Source of the DNA: Anaeromicropila populeti
GTDB taxonomy: Bacteria > Bacillota > Clostridia > Lachnospirales > Lachnospiraceae
Assembly (NCBI RefSeq): GCF_900112775.1
Contig: NZ_FOYZ01000005.1
Location: forward strand, 186,001 to 250,000
DNA length: 64,000 bases
Reading direction: 5' to 3'
Within the stretch, counting starts at the first letter, position 1; the number at the start of each line of letters is the position of its first letter. This document shows positions 18,541-26,470 of the stretch, in pieces. A program made the translations under genes and the position numbers. A model generated the notes under the pieces. The model searched no databases. It was not told where the DNA came from and saw only the letters and a list, made by a program, of their open reading frames with translations.

Positions 18541-19320
18541 GTGGGAGAATTACTTTCGATCAATGAGTTAAGTTATTCCTATCATAATTTGACCGCAGAA
18601 ACTCTTGCGTTAGAAAATATTAATTGCTCTGTTAATGATGGAGAATTTATTGCAGTTGTAGGACCCAGCGGCTGTGGAAAATCTACTCTATTGTCATTGA
18701 TAGCGGGATTAATAAAACCAAGTAGCGGATCAATTCTTATAAATGGAAAAGAGACTAAAGTATCAGGAAAAAATATTGGTTATATGCTTCAAAAAGATCA
18801 CCTTTTAGAATGGCGGAGCACATTTAAAAATCTTACATTAGGTTTGGAAATTCAGCATAAACTGACAGAGTCAAGTTATATTTTAATCAATGAAATGCTG
18901 GAAACCTACGGACTGATTACATTTAAGGATGCAAAACCGTCAGAGCTATCGGGAGGGATGCGACAAAGAGTAGCCTTAATTCGGACTTTATTGCTTGAAC
19001 CTGATATTTTACTGTTGGATGAACCATTTTCAGCACTAGATTATCAAACCAGACTGGAAGTATCAGATGACATATGGGGAATTATCCGAAAGGAAAAAAA
19101 GACAGCTATTTTGATTACCCATGATATTTCAGAGGCCATTAGTATGGCAGACAGAATTATTATTTTGACCGAACGCCCTGGAAGGGTTAAAAAAGAGATT
19201 AATGTGAATCTGACCATAGAGGGAGAGCGAACCCCATTCAAGGCAAGAAGTGCGCCAGAATTTAAAGACTACTTCAACATGATATGGAAGGAGCTAAATC
19301 AAAATGCGAACCTTGTCTAA
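18541..19320 (+). CDS. ABC importer ATPase (NitT/TauT/SsuB type)
   Basis: 259 residues. Motifs: GPSGCGKST (Walker A), Q-loop in MLQKDHLLEWR, signature LSGGMRQRVALIR, LLLDEPFSALD, H-loop in ITHDISEA, and the ILTERPGR tail of nitrate/sulfonate/taurine-type importers. I choose GTG 18541 because GGAGG ends 7 bases upstream; an ATG at 18520 has no ribosome site. The 3' end overlaps the permease gene by 17 bases. Its permease is now broken by insertions, so the importer is probably non-functional here. The substrate is unknown. Confidence 0.88.
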   Translation: MGELLSINELSYSYHNLTAETLALENINCSVNDGEFIAVVGPSGCGKSTLLSLIAGLIKPSSGSILINGKETKVSGKNIGYMLQKDHLLEWRSTFKNLTLGLEIQHKLTESSYILINEMLETYGLITFKDAKPSELSGGMRQRVALIRTLLLEPDILLLDEPFSALDYQTRLEVSDDIWGIIRKEKKTAILITHDISEAISMADRIIILTERPGRVKKEINVNLTIEGERTPFKARSAPEFKDYFNMIWKELNQNANLV

Positions 19321-19785
19321 ACGAAAATTGAGATTGGCTGCTGCGGATACAGCAATGTCTCTGGAGCAGCGTCAATATGTTCAAGAATATTTAAATAGAA
19401 TGAAAAAAATCCGATTCTATCAAGTTGCTATTTTTGTTGTTTTTGTTGGGGTATGGGAAATTTGTACCCGTGTAAAAATTGTGGATCCTTTTGTTTTCAG
19501 CAGTCCAGGCAGAGTTATGGAAGCTGTTTTGGAGATGGCTAAAGACGGAAGATTATTTTACCACATGGGAATTACATTGTTTGAAACCTTTTTGAGTTTT
19601 GCTCTTGTCAATCTAATTGGAATTCTCGTTGCTGTTTTACTTTGGTGGAATGAAAATATTTCTAAAATACTGGAACCATATCTTGTGGTTCTTAACAGTC
19701 TTCCTAAATCTGCACTGGCGCCTGTTTTCATAGTATGGCTTGGAAATAATATGAAAACAATTATAATTGCGGCAATCTCGGTTGC
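19304..19785 (+). pseudogene. ABC permease, 5' fragment, split by insertion
   Basis: About 160 residues of a NitT/TauT-type permease: membrane helices near 40-60, 95-120 and 125-160 and the segment LNSLPKSALAPVFIVWLG. The native frame reaches AAISVA at 19785, then runs into element DNA and stops at 19810 after nine foreign codons. The continuation is at 23657-23922. The EAA loop that contacts the ATPase lies in that second piece, so this fragment alone cannot couple to the ATPase. Confidence 0.9.
19773..19785 (+). repeat. Left junction repeat of the serine-recombinase element (att core)
   Basis: CAATCTCGGTTGC, exactly repeated at 23657-23669. Joining the permease through one copy restores an uninterrupted, family-like frame (ISVAVFGTII), so this marks the crossover region. 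Confidence 0.9.
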
Positions 19786-19814
19786 CTTTGTTAAAAAAGT
19801 ACCATTATGAACTG

Positions 19815-21149
19815 TTAGAGGAAATGAACTTCAATATTGAGATGTTTATCTACTATAATTTTGTCAACGATTCCAAGCCAGAAGGTTTTCTTCTCTTCAG
19901 GATTAAAGTTATTATATAAGTCAATGAAATTGCTGTCTGAAAATTCTTTTTGTATGCTATTAACAGAATGAGTGATACAAGATTTTTGAAGCTGTTTTGT
20001 TATGGATTCATATTCTATCCGGTAGGAATCCTTATCAATTAAGTTATCAAGATATAGTTCCTTTAACTTTTCTAAACGATTGACTAACTTTGTTGTATTA
20101 AGACGGTTTTTCTTTTCACAGTGGAAACTTTCTATATGAAACATTTGCTTATTCAAATCTTGGATTAGTTTTTCTAGTAACACTTGTTCCAGCTTTTGTT
20201 CATTCATTCTTTTTATGTGAGGACATTTTTTAGTGGACACAGCTTGATTGCAACGATAGTAATGAAATTCTTTGTCACCATACTGATTATGATTTATGTT
20301 ATACATAGCGGATAGGGTATGACCACATTCCTTGCATTGAAGAAGAGTAGAAAATAAATAGACTCTTCCTGCTGCTAATTGATTTTTAAATACGCGCACT
20401 TCTCTATATTTTTTAATTCGTTCAAACTGTTGGTGGGAAATAAGAGGCTCATTAAATCCGGAGATTCCTTTAAATTCACCAATATAGATTGTGTTATCAA
20501 ACATACGCCGGATGGTGTACTCGTAAATATTACAGCCATGTAATTCTCTTGCCATACGCTGACATCCGGCGATGGAATGGTGCATATCATAATAATGAAA
20601 AATATCAATTGCAACCTGCTTTGTTTCATCATTTACCAGCAGTTTAGAATTTATAATTTTATACCCAAGGGGAGCCATAGAGGCAGGTGTCTCCCCACGG
20701 GCTCGCTTGCTTTCAAATACTGCTTTAATACGTTCGGACGTTCTGTCGGCTTCGTCCTGAGCAATGGAAAGCATAATATTAATGTGTAGTCTTCCATTGG
20801 CAGTAGAGGTGTCATAGCTTTCGAAAATAGTTTTCCAATTTACCTGATTTCGTTCAAGTACTTCCTGAACTTTATAGTAGTCCGCAATATTACGAAACCA
20901 ACGATCTAACTTAGTAAAAATAATAAGATCAATACATCCCTTTTCTACATCGGATAGAAGCCGGTTCAGCTCTTTACGATGACCTAATCTTTTTCTGGCA
21001 GTTACTCCTGCGTCTACATAGGTGCCTACTATACACATGTGATGTTTCGCCGCATAGTCTATTAAGGCGTCCTTCTGTGCTTCTAGTGATAAGCCATGTA
21101 CTTTTTGTTCTTCGGTGGAGACACGAATATATAGAGCAACTTTCTGCAT
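19815..21149 (-). CDS. Large serine recombinase
   Basis: 444 residues. Resolvase catalytic domain with nucleophile Ser11 in YIRVSTEEQ, a TKLDRWFRN segment and SERIKAVFESKRARGE; recombinase domain at about 165-255; zinc ribbon CKECGH with YRCN and KCPH near 285-325; a coiled-coil stretch near 345-395. This is the order of large serine integrases. The ATG at 21149 has GTGAGGA 6 bases upstream; the GTG inside that site is not used as start. The 3' end lies 29 bases from the left junction, so it is the integrase of this element. Confidence 0.93.
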   Translation of the reverse strand: MQKVALYIRVSTEEQKVHGLSLEAQKDALIDYAAKHHMCIVGTYVDAGVTARKRLGHRKELNRLLSDVEKGCIDLIIFTKLDRWFRNIADYYKVQEVLERNQVNWKTIFESYDTSTANGRLHINIMLSIAQDEADRTSERIKAVFESKRARGETPASMAPLGYKIINSKLLVNDETKQVAIDIFHYYDMHHSIAGCQRMARELHGCNIYEYTIRRMFDNTIYIGEFKGISGFNEPLISHQQFERIKKYREVRVFKNQLAAGRVYLFSTLLQCKECGHTLSAMYNINHNQYGDKEFHYYRCNQAVSTKKCPHIKRMNEQKLEQVLLEKLIQDLNKQMFHIESFHCEKKNRLNTTKLVNRLEKLKELYLDNLIDKDSYRIEYESITKQLQKSCITHSVNSIQKEFSDSNFIDLYNNFNPEEKKTFWLGIVDKIIVDKHLNIEVHFL

Positions 21150-21231
21150 AGAAGTCCTCACGAAGGTTTTATTACTATATTTATAACGTATGTATGAATT
21201 TTATGTATCAATAAGTTGAGATTCTAAGCTA

Positions 21232-22785
21232 TTAGTTGAGTATCTGCTTTAGCGATTCTGGAATAGATTTATAAGGCAGACGGATGACACTAAATTTTTG
21301 TGGCTTAAGGTGTTTTTTTGATGACAATGGACTATCTACACTGCCATCATCAGTAGCGTCTGGATGGGTGTGGATATAAAATGTATAGACATTGGGATGT
21401 AAAGTTACTGTTATTTCATTTTCAAATGTTTTCATTTTTTCGGAGCTAATATCTTGAGTCTGGCCCTTTGTAATGATAATATTAGGATTATTTTGTATTT
21501 GAACTGACAAAGTCCTAATCCACTCGGAAAATGCGGTATTTATATCTATTACATTTAATGCATTTGCTGTGAAAATAGTTTCATAATTGTTAGGGCCAGC
21601 GGCTTGGGTAAGCTGTGGCAATAAGGATACAACAGTAGGCCAAGAAATTGAATGATTTACTATTAATTGCAATGTTGCCTGTATTTCTTCATATCCACCA
21701 AGTGTCGACTGTAAATGCTCAATATGTGCAGGGGAAAGAGAACAATTTGTAAACATCTGATCTGTAATCGTAAGGCATTGTTGAAGAGTAAGTCCGTAAC
21801 TAATCAAATTCAGCAAGTTTTGGGTGTGAAACATCCAGCTTTTAATATTATTGAAGTTGATGTTTATCTGCATTAAGTCAGAATCAGTAAGTGTATTTAA
21901 ATCATTTAAAGCTTGCATTTTCAGAACTTTAAGGTTAAGAATATCTAGATGTTTAATAACCTTAATGTGAGCAAGGCTATCAGCATCATTTTCTTTAATT
22001 ACATCGATACCAAGATCGTCAATACAAAATAAAAGTTTAGTGATATCATCATTGAGTTTGTGATAACAAGCTACGATACAGTCTAGTTTATAACGATTTT
22101 CAGATGTATACATATAATCTTTATTCCTGAGTTCTTGAAGTGGATATAGACTGTTAATACGAATAAGTAATTGTCCTTCTTTCTTATCTTCAAAGTTTCC
22201 GAAGAATTCTTCAGAATCAAATGCTTCCTCTGCCTCGTCAGAATCGGATGATTCGTCTGGATCGTCTGCTTTATTTTGTTTTTCTATGATGTCTAAAAAT
22301 TCACCATCATTTTGATTGTTTTCCCCTTCCTCTTCTGAAAGGGTTAGTTTATCGCTAAATGCTATCGCAGCTTGAATTAGCTGTTCTTTTGATTCAAAAG
22401 TCTTTACTTCATCAGAGTCGATCCAATTCTGAATTATATGAGTTACGGCATAAGAATGCTCATAATCATTTAAGGCAAGCTCATCTATACTAGTAACCTC
22501 ATGTAAAGAAATTTCAGTGGCAGGCTTCTTGCCTTTAGCAGGCTTCTTGCCTTTAGCAGGCTTCTGAGGTTTGCCGATTTGAACCTTACATTGAATAATG
22601 TCTTCCGGGCTGTTTGGATAAAATGTGTCATTTTCAAAAATATCAGCAAACATATTTTTTTGATTTGGCTTATTAAACTTATTTGAAAATAAAAAATCAC
22701 CTTGGGGGTGGGAGGTGCTGTTGATAGTAGCAGTTTCCTGACCAGGCTGAAACTCTTTTTTTTCTTCCGTTACAAATTCATTCAA
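21232..22785 (-). CDS. Unknown 517-residue cargo protein with Lys-Pro repeat
   Basis: Not recognised. It starts at TTG 22785 with AAAGGGG 7 bases upstream. Soluble and acidic, with a polar N-terminal region, a KPAKGK-type tandem repeat at about residues 74-88, an acidic stretch near 165-205 (DDPDESSDSDEAEEAF) and a long helical middle region, ending in a beta-rich segment with HTHPDA. No enzyme motif or membrane segment was found. It is the largest gene of the element and divergent from the small genes at its right end, so it is the main cargo candidate. Confidence 0.7.
   Translation of the reverse strand: MNEFVTEEKKEFQPGQETATINSTSHPQGDFLFSNKFNKPNQKNMFADIFENDTFYPNSPEDIIQCKVQIGKPQKPAKGKKPAKGKKPATEISLHEVTSIDELALNDYEHSYAVTHIIQNWIDSDEVKTFESKEQLIQAAIAFSDKLTLSEEEGENNQNDGEFLDIIEKQNKADDPDESSDSDEAEEAFDSEEFFGNFEDKKEGQLLIRINSLYPLQELRNKDYMYTSENRYKLDCIVACYHKLNDDITKLLFCIDDLGIDVIKENDADSLAHIKVIKHLDILNLKVLKMQALNDLNTLTDSDLMQININFNNIKSWMFHTQNLLNLISYGLTLQQCLTITDQMFTNCSLSPAHIEHLQSTLGGYEEIQATLQLIVNHSISWPTVVSLLPQLTQAAGPNNYETIFTANALNVIDINTAFSEWIRTLSVQIQNNPNIIITKGQTQDISSEKMKTFENEITVTLHPNVYTFYIHTHPDATDDGSVDSPLSSKKHLKPQKFSVIRLPYKSIPESLKQILN
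22521..22565 (-). repeat. 18-bp in-frame tandem repeat (2.5 copies)
   Basis: CAGGCTTCTTGCCTTTAG at 22521-22538 and 22539-22556, then nine bases of a third copy. On the minus strand it encodes a Lys-Pro-Ala-Lys-Gly-Lys unit of the 517-residue protein. Exact identity suggests slippage expansion. Confidence 0.9.
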
Positions 22786-22923
22786 AATTAAAGCCCCTTT
22801 CTATAACTATTTATCTAAATTATATATTAATTTACAATGGGAGACAACAAGTTATATGCGATTTTATAATAAAAAAGAGAAACAAGTACAAGGCTAGGTC
22901 ATAGAATATCTGGAGGTGATATT

Positions 22924-23055
22924 ATGACTAATAAATTAAACAAGAAACCTGATCCAAATAAGATAGTAATAGTAATTCAGCAGATTTTACAAGAAAGAAC
23001 TTTAGCTGAGAAAATAAAAGTAACTATTTGCGGAGCTTCAAATAAAACAGTATAA
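22924..23055 (+). CDS. Small protein of the serine-recombinase element
   Basis: 43-residue ORF with a strong ribosome site (GGAGGTGAT, ATG at 22924). N-terminal NKKPDPNK, then an amphipathic helix. Small proteins of this look often sit in recombinase-bearing elements of Clostridia; function unknown. Confidence 0.6.
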   Translation: MTNKLNKKPDPNKIVIVIQQILQERTLAEKIKVTICGASNKTV

Positions 23056-23171
23056 TGGTATTTTAGTTTAAAGTTGCTTATATTATAATGCAATGTTATA
23101 ATAAATGCACGCTAGCTAACTGGAAAATAGTAGAAGGACATAGGGATATTATTTTTAAGGGGATGTGAAAT

Positions 23172-23594
23172 ATGAAAAATGGAGTAATAGTAAGTGTTAT
23201 CTGCAAAATAATTACCATAATTATAGGGGTTATGGGTTTGATTGGAAGTTTTGTAAATGCTAGCACATGGGGAACATATGGAACTGGAGGAGTCATTATT
23301 TTTGTTCAGTCACTATTTTTAACTTTTTTGGGGTGCATTGTTTTTTATAGTCTCAGTATTATAATTGACTTTCTTATTGACTTAAATGAAAGGGCTTATG
23401 ATATACAAGTAAATATGGAGAGAAATATTAACAGGTCAAATCCCAATTTATCAAACTCTCAGTTGGATCTTTTAAGTTTAAATAATGGGGATGAAACCAA
23501 TATGCTTGATGTCGATACATGGAAATGTAAGAAGTGTGGCACGGTAAACAGAAAAGCAAATTCTTTTTGCAAAGATTGCGGTACATATAGATAG
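23172..23594 (+). CDS. Membrane protein with C-terminal zinc ribbon
   Basis: 140 residues. Two membrane helices (about 5-28 and 38-65), a polar linker, and a C-terminal zinc ribbon with two CxxC pairs (CKKCG near 118 and CKDCG near 133). The start follows AAGGGGATG. Function unknown; the ribbon may mediate protein contacts at the membrane. It ends 62 bases before the right junction repeat. Confidence 0.75.
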   Translation: MKNGVIVSVICKIITIIIGVMGLIGSFVNASTWGTYGTGGVIIFVQSLFLTFLGCIVFYSLSIIIDFLIDLNERAYDIQVNMERNINRSNPNLSNSQLDLLSLNNGDETNMLDVDTWKCKKCGTVNRKANSFCKDCGTYR

Positions 23595-23656
23595 AATGGA
23601 AAGTTACTTTAGCAAGATAGTTTTATTACTCAATAATCACTATGGTACTTTTTTTA

Positions 23657-23669
23657 CAATCTCGGTTGC
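23657..23669 (+). repeat. Right junction repeat of the serine-recombinase element
   Basis: Second exact copy of CAATCTCGGTTGC. Its first bases overlap the inverted arm that ends at 23659. Confidence 0.9.
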
Positions 23670-23922
23670 AGTATTCGGTACCATAATTACATTATATACT
23701 GATTTTAAATCAACGGAAGAAGATAAATTAAAGCTTATTTATACTCTAGGTGGTACGAAAAAAGATGTATTATTTCGGGTTGTATTGCCAGGAAATATTC
23801 TTACTATTATAAGTGTAATGAAAGTAAACATTGGATTATCGTTAGTTGGTGTAATTATTGGTGAGTTTCTGGCTGCAAAAGCGGGGCTGGGATATTTAAT
23901 TATATATGGATCACAGGTATTT
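23657..23922 (+). pseudogene. ABC permease, middle fragment
   Basis: Continues the permease at 19304-19785: ISVAVFGTII, an EAA-loop-like KLIYTLGGTKKDVLFRVVLP, EFLAAKAGLGYLIIYGSQVF. After QVF (23922) the homology ends abruptly and a foreign tail stops at 23964. The missing 3' end of the gene should lie beyond the right end of the large element. Confidence 0.88.
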
Positions 23923-24060
23923 AGTTGTGACTACATACAGATTCAGTACAGAAATGTCATTTAATTGCTTTGTAGTCTACATTTTAGCATAACCCCTGGC
24001 CAATATGCAAGTAAAATGAATCAGGTCAAATAATAAATATTATAGGGTGAGGGATGTATA

Positions 24061-24297
24061 ATGAATTTGGTGTGGCATATAATATTTGCCGTTACTTTTA
24101 TTATTTTAATTATTAGGATAAATAAAGCAAATGAACAAAGTACTCAGTATATCCGAATTAAGAAAATATTAATTGCTTTATCCGTAATAATTTATATTTT
24201 AGGTTATATAACAGTACTTAATTATTTATATACTATAGCTATTGGATATGTAATTAATTTATTTTTATTAGTATTAAGTAAAAAGAAAACAGACTAA
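24061..24297 (+). CDS. Small membrane protein near the ICE left end
   Basis: 78 residues, three short hydrophobic segments (about 3-20, 32-50, 53-72) and a KKK tail; start ATG after GGGTGAGGG. Not recognised. It may be an immunity or exclusion-type protein, but nothing in the sequence shows this. Confidence 0.5.
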   Translation: MNLVWHIIFAVTFIILIIRINKANEQSTQYIRIKKILIALSVIIYILGYITVLNYLYTIAIGYVINLFLLVLSKKKTD

Positions 24298-24337
24298 TAA
24301 TTTAATGTTTTAATTTCAGTATCCCTCAATCAATATT

Positions 24338-24400
24338 TTATAAGCAATAAAAAAAGGATAATCAGAATATGTTTGGTTGTCCTTTTTTTGTTGCTTATAA
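24338..24400. terminator. Long inverted repeat, probable terminator
   Basis: Arms 24338-24363 and 24375-24400 (26 bases, three mismatches) enclose an 11-base loop; each arm contains an A7 or T7 tract, so it can terminate transcription on either strand. It isolates the parA operon from the element's left end. Confidence 0.75.
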
Positions 24401-24420
24401 AGCAACAAAATGCACATATT

Positions 24421-24487
24421 ACCTTTTTTCCTAAGCCAGAGTCGCGCAGCTCTGGCTTAAATTAGTTATGAAAAGGAAAAAGGTAAA
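24421..24487. promoter_or_regulatory. Inverted repeats upstream of parA
   Basis: A perfect 10-bp repeat TAAGCCAGAG/CTCTGGCTTA with an 8-base GC-rich loop (24432-24459) nested in outer ACCTTTTTTCC and GGAAAAAGGT. It lies 35 bases before parA. It could be an operator, a partition-site-like element or an attenuator; no T-run follows on the plus strand. Confidence 0.45.
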
Positions 24488-24521
24488 TTAAAATTTGAAA
24501 AGAGAAAGAAGGAGATTGTTT

Positions 24522-25313
24522 ATGTGTAAAGTACTGGCTATTGTTAATCAAAAAGGTGGAGTTGGTAAAACAACCACAGCATTAAATCTGGGCTATGCAT
24601 TGTCGGAGAGCGGAAAAAAAGTGTTGTTAATAGACCTAGACCCGCAAGGAAGCTTAACAATATCTTGTGGATATGATAACAATGACAACTTGGTAACAAC
24701 TATTGCATCCCTAATGGCAATGACTATGGAAGATAGGCTGTTACCTGGAAAGAATGATTATATTCTTACAGTTGGTTCAATGGATTTAGTCCCATGTAAT
24801 ATAGAATTATCTGCAATTGAAGTTAGCCTGGTAAATGCAATGAGTAGAGAAAGTATTTTAAAGGCAATTATAAGTGAATTGAAAGAGGATTATGATTATG
24901 TAATTGTTGATTGTTCTCCAAGTTTGGGAATGTTAACAATTAATGCATTGGCAGCGTGTAATGGAGTTTTAATCCCAGTAACTCCAGAGTATCTTAGCGC
25001 AAAAGGTTTAGAGTTATTATTAAAGAATATTTTAAAAGTTAAAAAGAGGATTAATCCTAGTATTGAAATAAAAGGAATTTTATTAACTATGTATACAGAA
25101 CGAATGAATTTATCAAAAGAGATTAGAAGCATGATTGAAACAGCATATGGAAAAGTTTTAAATATCTATAGTACGCATATTCCTAAGTCAGTAAGAGTTG
25201 GAGAATCAGCATTAAGCAGCAAAAGTATTATAGAATTTGATCAAAAAAATAAAGTAGCGTGTTCTTATCGCGAATTTGCCCAGGAGGTGTTAGCAAATGA
25301 CGCAGCCAATTAA
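24522..25313 (+). CDS. parA: ParA family partition/regulatory ATPase
   Basis: 263 residues. Deviant Walker A KGGVGKTT at residues 10-17, DLDPQGSLT (A'), VIVDCSPSLGMLTINAL (B). ATG 24522 is preferred over TTG 24495 because AAGGAG lies 8 bases upstream. ParA with ParB in ICEs stabilises the excised circle or regulates transfer. Overlaps parB by 17 bases. Confidence 0.92.
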   Translation: MCKVLAIVNQKGGVGKTTTALNLGYALSESGKKVLLIDLDPQGSLTISCGYDNNDNLVTTIASLMAMTMEDRLLPGKNDYILTVGSMDLVPCNIELSAIEVSLVNAMSRESILKAIISELKEDYDYVIVDCSPSLGMLTINALAACNGVLIPVTPEYLSAKGLELLLKNILKVKKRINPSIEIKGILLTMYTERMNLSKEIRSMIETAYGKVLNIYSTHIPKSVRVGESALSSKSIIEFDQKNKVACSYREFAQEVLANDAAN

Positions 25314-26313
25314 GAAGTTAACAAGCCTGGATGACATGCTTGGATTAAGTGGCTTTTCTGAACAGAGTGAGGATACAGAAAAAGAAGGAGCAGTTAAGGA
25401 AATAGACATTGAACGGCTGGTACCTTTTCAAAATCATCCATTCAAGCTCTATGAAGGAGCAAGACTGGATGACATGGTGCGAAGTGTAAAGGAATTGGGG
25501 GTTTTGTCACCCCTAATTGTGAGAACTATAAGCGGAAGATTTGGTACTTATGAAATACTGGCAGGTCACAATAGATGGAATGCTGCCAGGGAAGCAGGAC
25601 TAAATAAAGTTCCTGTAGTGGTCATGGACGGACTTTCAGAGGAAGAAGCAATGCTCATCGTGACCGAGACAAATTTAATACAAAGATCCTTTAGTGATTT
25701 GTGTCATTCTGAGCGGGCATGTGTACTTGCAAAACACTATGAGGCACTAAAATGTCAGGGTAAGAGAATGAGTCTAATTGATGAAGTAAAAAAACTCTTA
25801 AATGCGGATGAAATAAGGGATGAAGCAACTTGTTGCCCAGTGGGCACTAAGTTGAAATCTAGTGATATTACAGGTCAATATTATGATTTAAGCGGAAGAA
25901 CAGTAGCTAGATATCTTCGCATTCATGAACTAATAAATGAGTTAAAAGAATTTATCGATTCAGAAGCTATTTGCCTTCGTGCAGGAGTGGAGCTTTCTTA
26001 TTTGTCAGAGGATAACCAGATATATCTGGTGGATTTTCTAAACCAAAATGCCTATAAGATTGATATGCAAAAAGCATCTGAGTTGAGGACATTAGAAAAA
26101 CGTAGTCGGCTAGATAAAGCCACTATGGAAAAAGTCCTGAATGGAACCTACAAACCGAAAAAAGTAGGTTCCAATTCTATTTTAAAGAAAGGAATTAAGC
26201 TCAAACCAGTTATGATAAAAAAATATTTCAATGAGGAGCAGAGCCAGGAAGAGGTGGAGTTAGAAATAGAAAAGGCACTAGAATTTTATTATCAGCATAA
26301 ACCAAAGGAGTGA
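25297..26313 (+). CDS. parB: ParB/Spo0J family DNA-binding protein
   Basis: 338 residues. The N-terminal ParB/sulfiredoxin-like CTPase domain includes IERLVPFQNHPF, GVLSPLIVR, YEILAGHNRWNAAREAG and ETNLIQRSFSD; an HTH follows near residues 185-215 (LSGRTVARYLRIHELI). The C-terminal part is helical and basic. It starts inside the parA 3' end after GGAGGTG. Paired with parA as a partition-type module. Confidence 0.9.
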   Translation: MTQPIKKLTSLDDMLGLSGFSEQSEDTEKEGAVKEIDIERLVPFQNHPFKLYEGARLDDMVRSVKELGVLSPLIVRTISGRFGTYEILAGHNRWNAAREAGLNKVPVVVMDGLSEEEAMLIVTETNLIQRSFSDLCHSERACVLAKHYEALKCQGKRMSLIDEVKKLLNADEIRDEATCCPVGTKLKSSDITGQYYDLSGRTVARYLRIHELINELKEFIDSEAICLRAGVELSYLSEDNQIYLVDFLNQNAYKIDMQKASELRTLEKRSRLDKATMEKVLNGTYKPKKVGSNSILKKGIKLKPVMIKKYFNEEQSQEEVELEIEKALEFYYQHKPKE

Positions 26314-26317
26314 TGAA

Positions 26318-26452
26318 GTGAAAAAGAGCAGAAAAAAAGGACAGGAAGATAAAAAGAAGGTTATGAAAGACAGACAACAAAACATAGCAGAATGTTTGAT
26401 TGAAGCAGCAAAAGATTGTCCTGTAGAAGAACTAAAGAAGTATTTATCATAA
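26318..26452 (+). CDS. Small basic protein after parB
   Basis: 44 residues from GTG 26318 behind AAAGGAG, 4 bases after the parB stop. Lys-rich N-terminal half and an acidic helical C-terminal half (PVEELKKYLS). Tight operon spacing supports translation; function unknown. Confidence 0.6.
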   Translation: MKKSRKKGQEDKKKVMKDRQQNIAECLIEAAKDCPVEELKKYLS

Positions 26453-26470
26453 GGAAGAAGGTGATAAACT

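Larger units (their letters stand above)
19786..23669. mobile_element. Serine-recombinase integrative element, about 3.9 kb
   Basis: The element splits a permease gene, is bordered by an identical 13-bp repeat, and has its recombinase gene facing the left junction 29 bases away. Imperfect inverted arms of 22 bases (19788-19809 and 23638-23659, 19 of 22 matching) flank the ends and are probable recombinase binding sites. It carries the recombinase, a 517-residue unknown protein, a 43-residue protein and a zinc-ribbon membrane protein. No relaxase or transfer gene is present, so mobility between cells would need another element. Confidence 0.85.

Noticed and set aside
22516-22565. Possible CRISPR-like short repeat
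   Set aside because: The 18-bp units are directly adjacent without spacers and are in frame within a coding sequence, so it is a simple coding tandem repeat. No CRISPR array was seen in the window.
23596-23964. Independent 122-residue gene
   Set aside because: The first 20 codons are element DNA, the body is the missing permease segment in the native frame, and the last 14 codons are ICE DNA; it is a chimeric fragment, not a gene.
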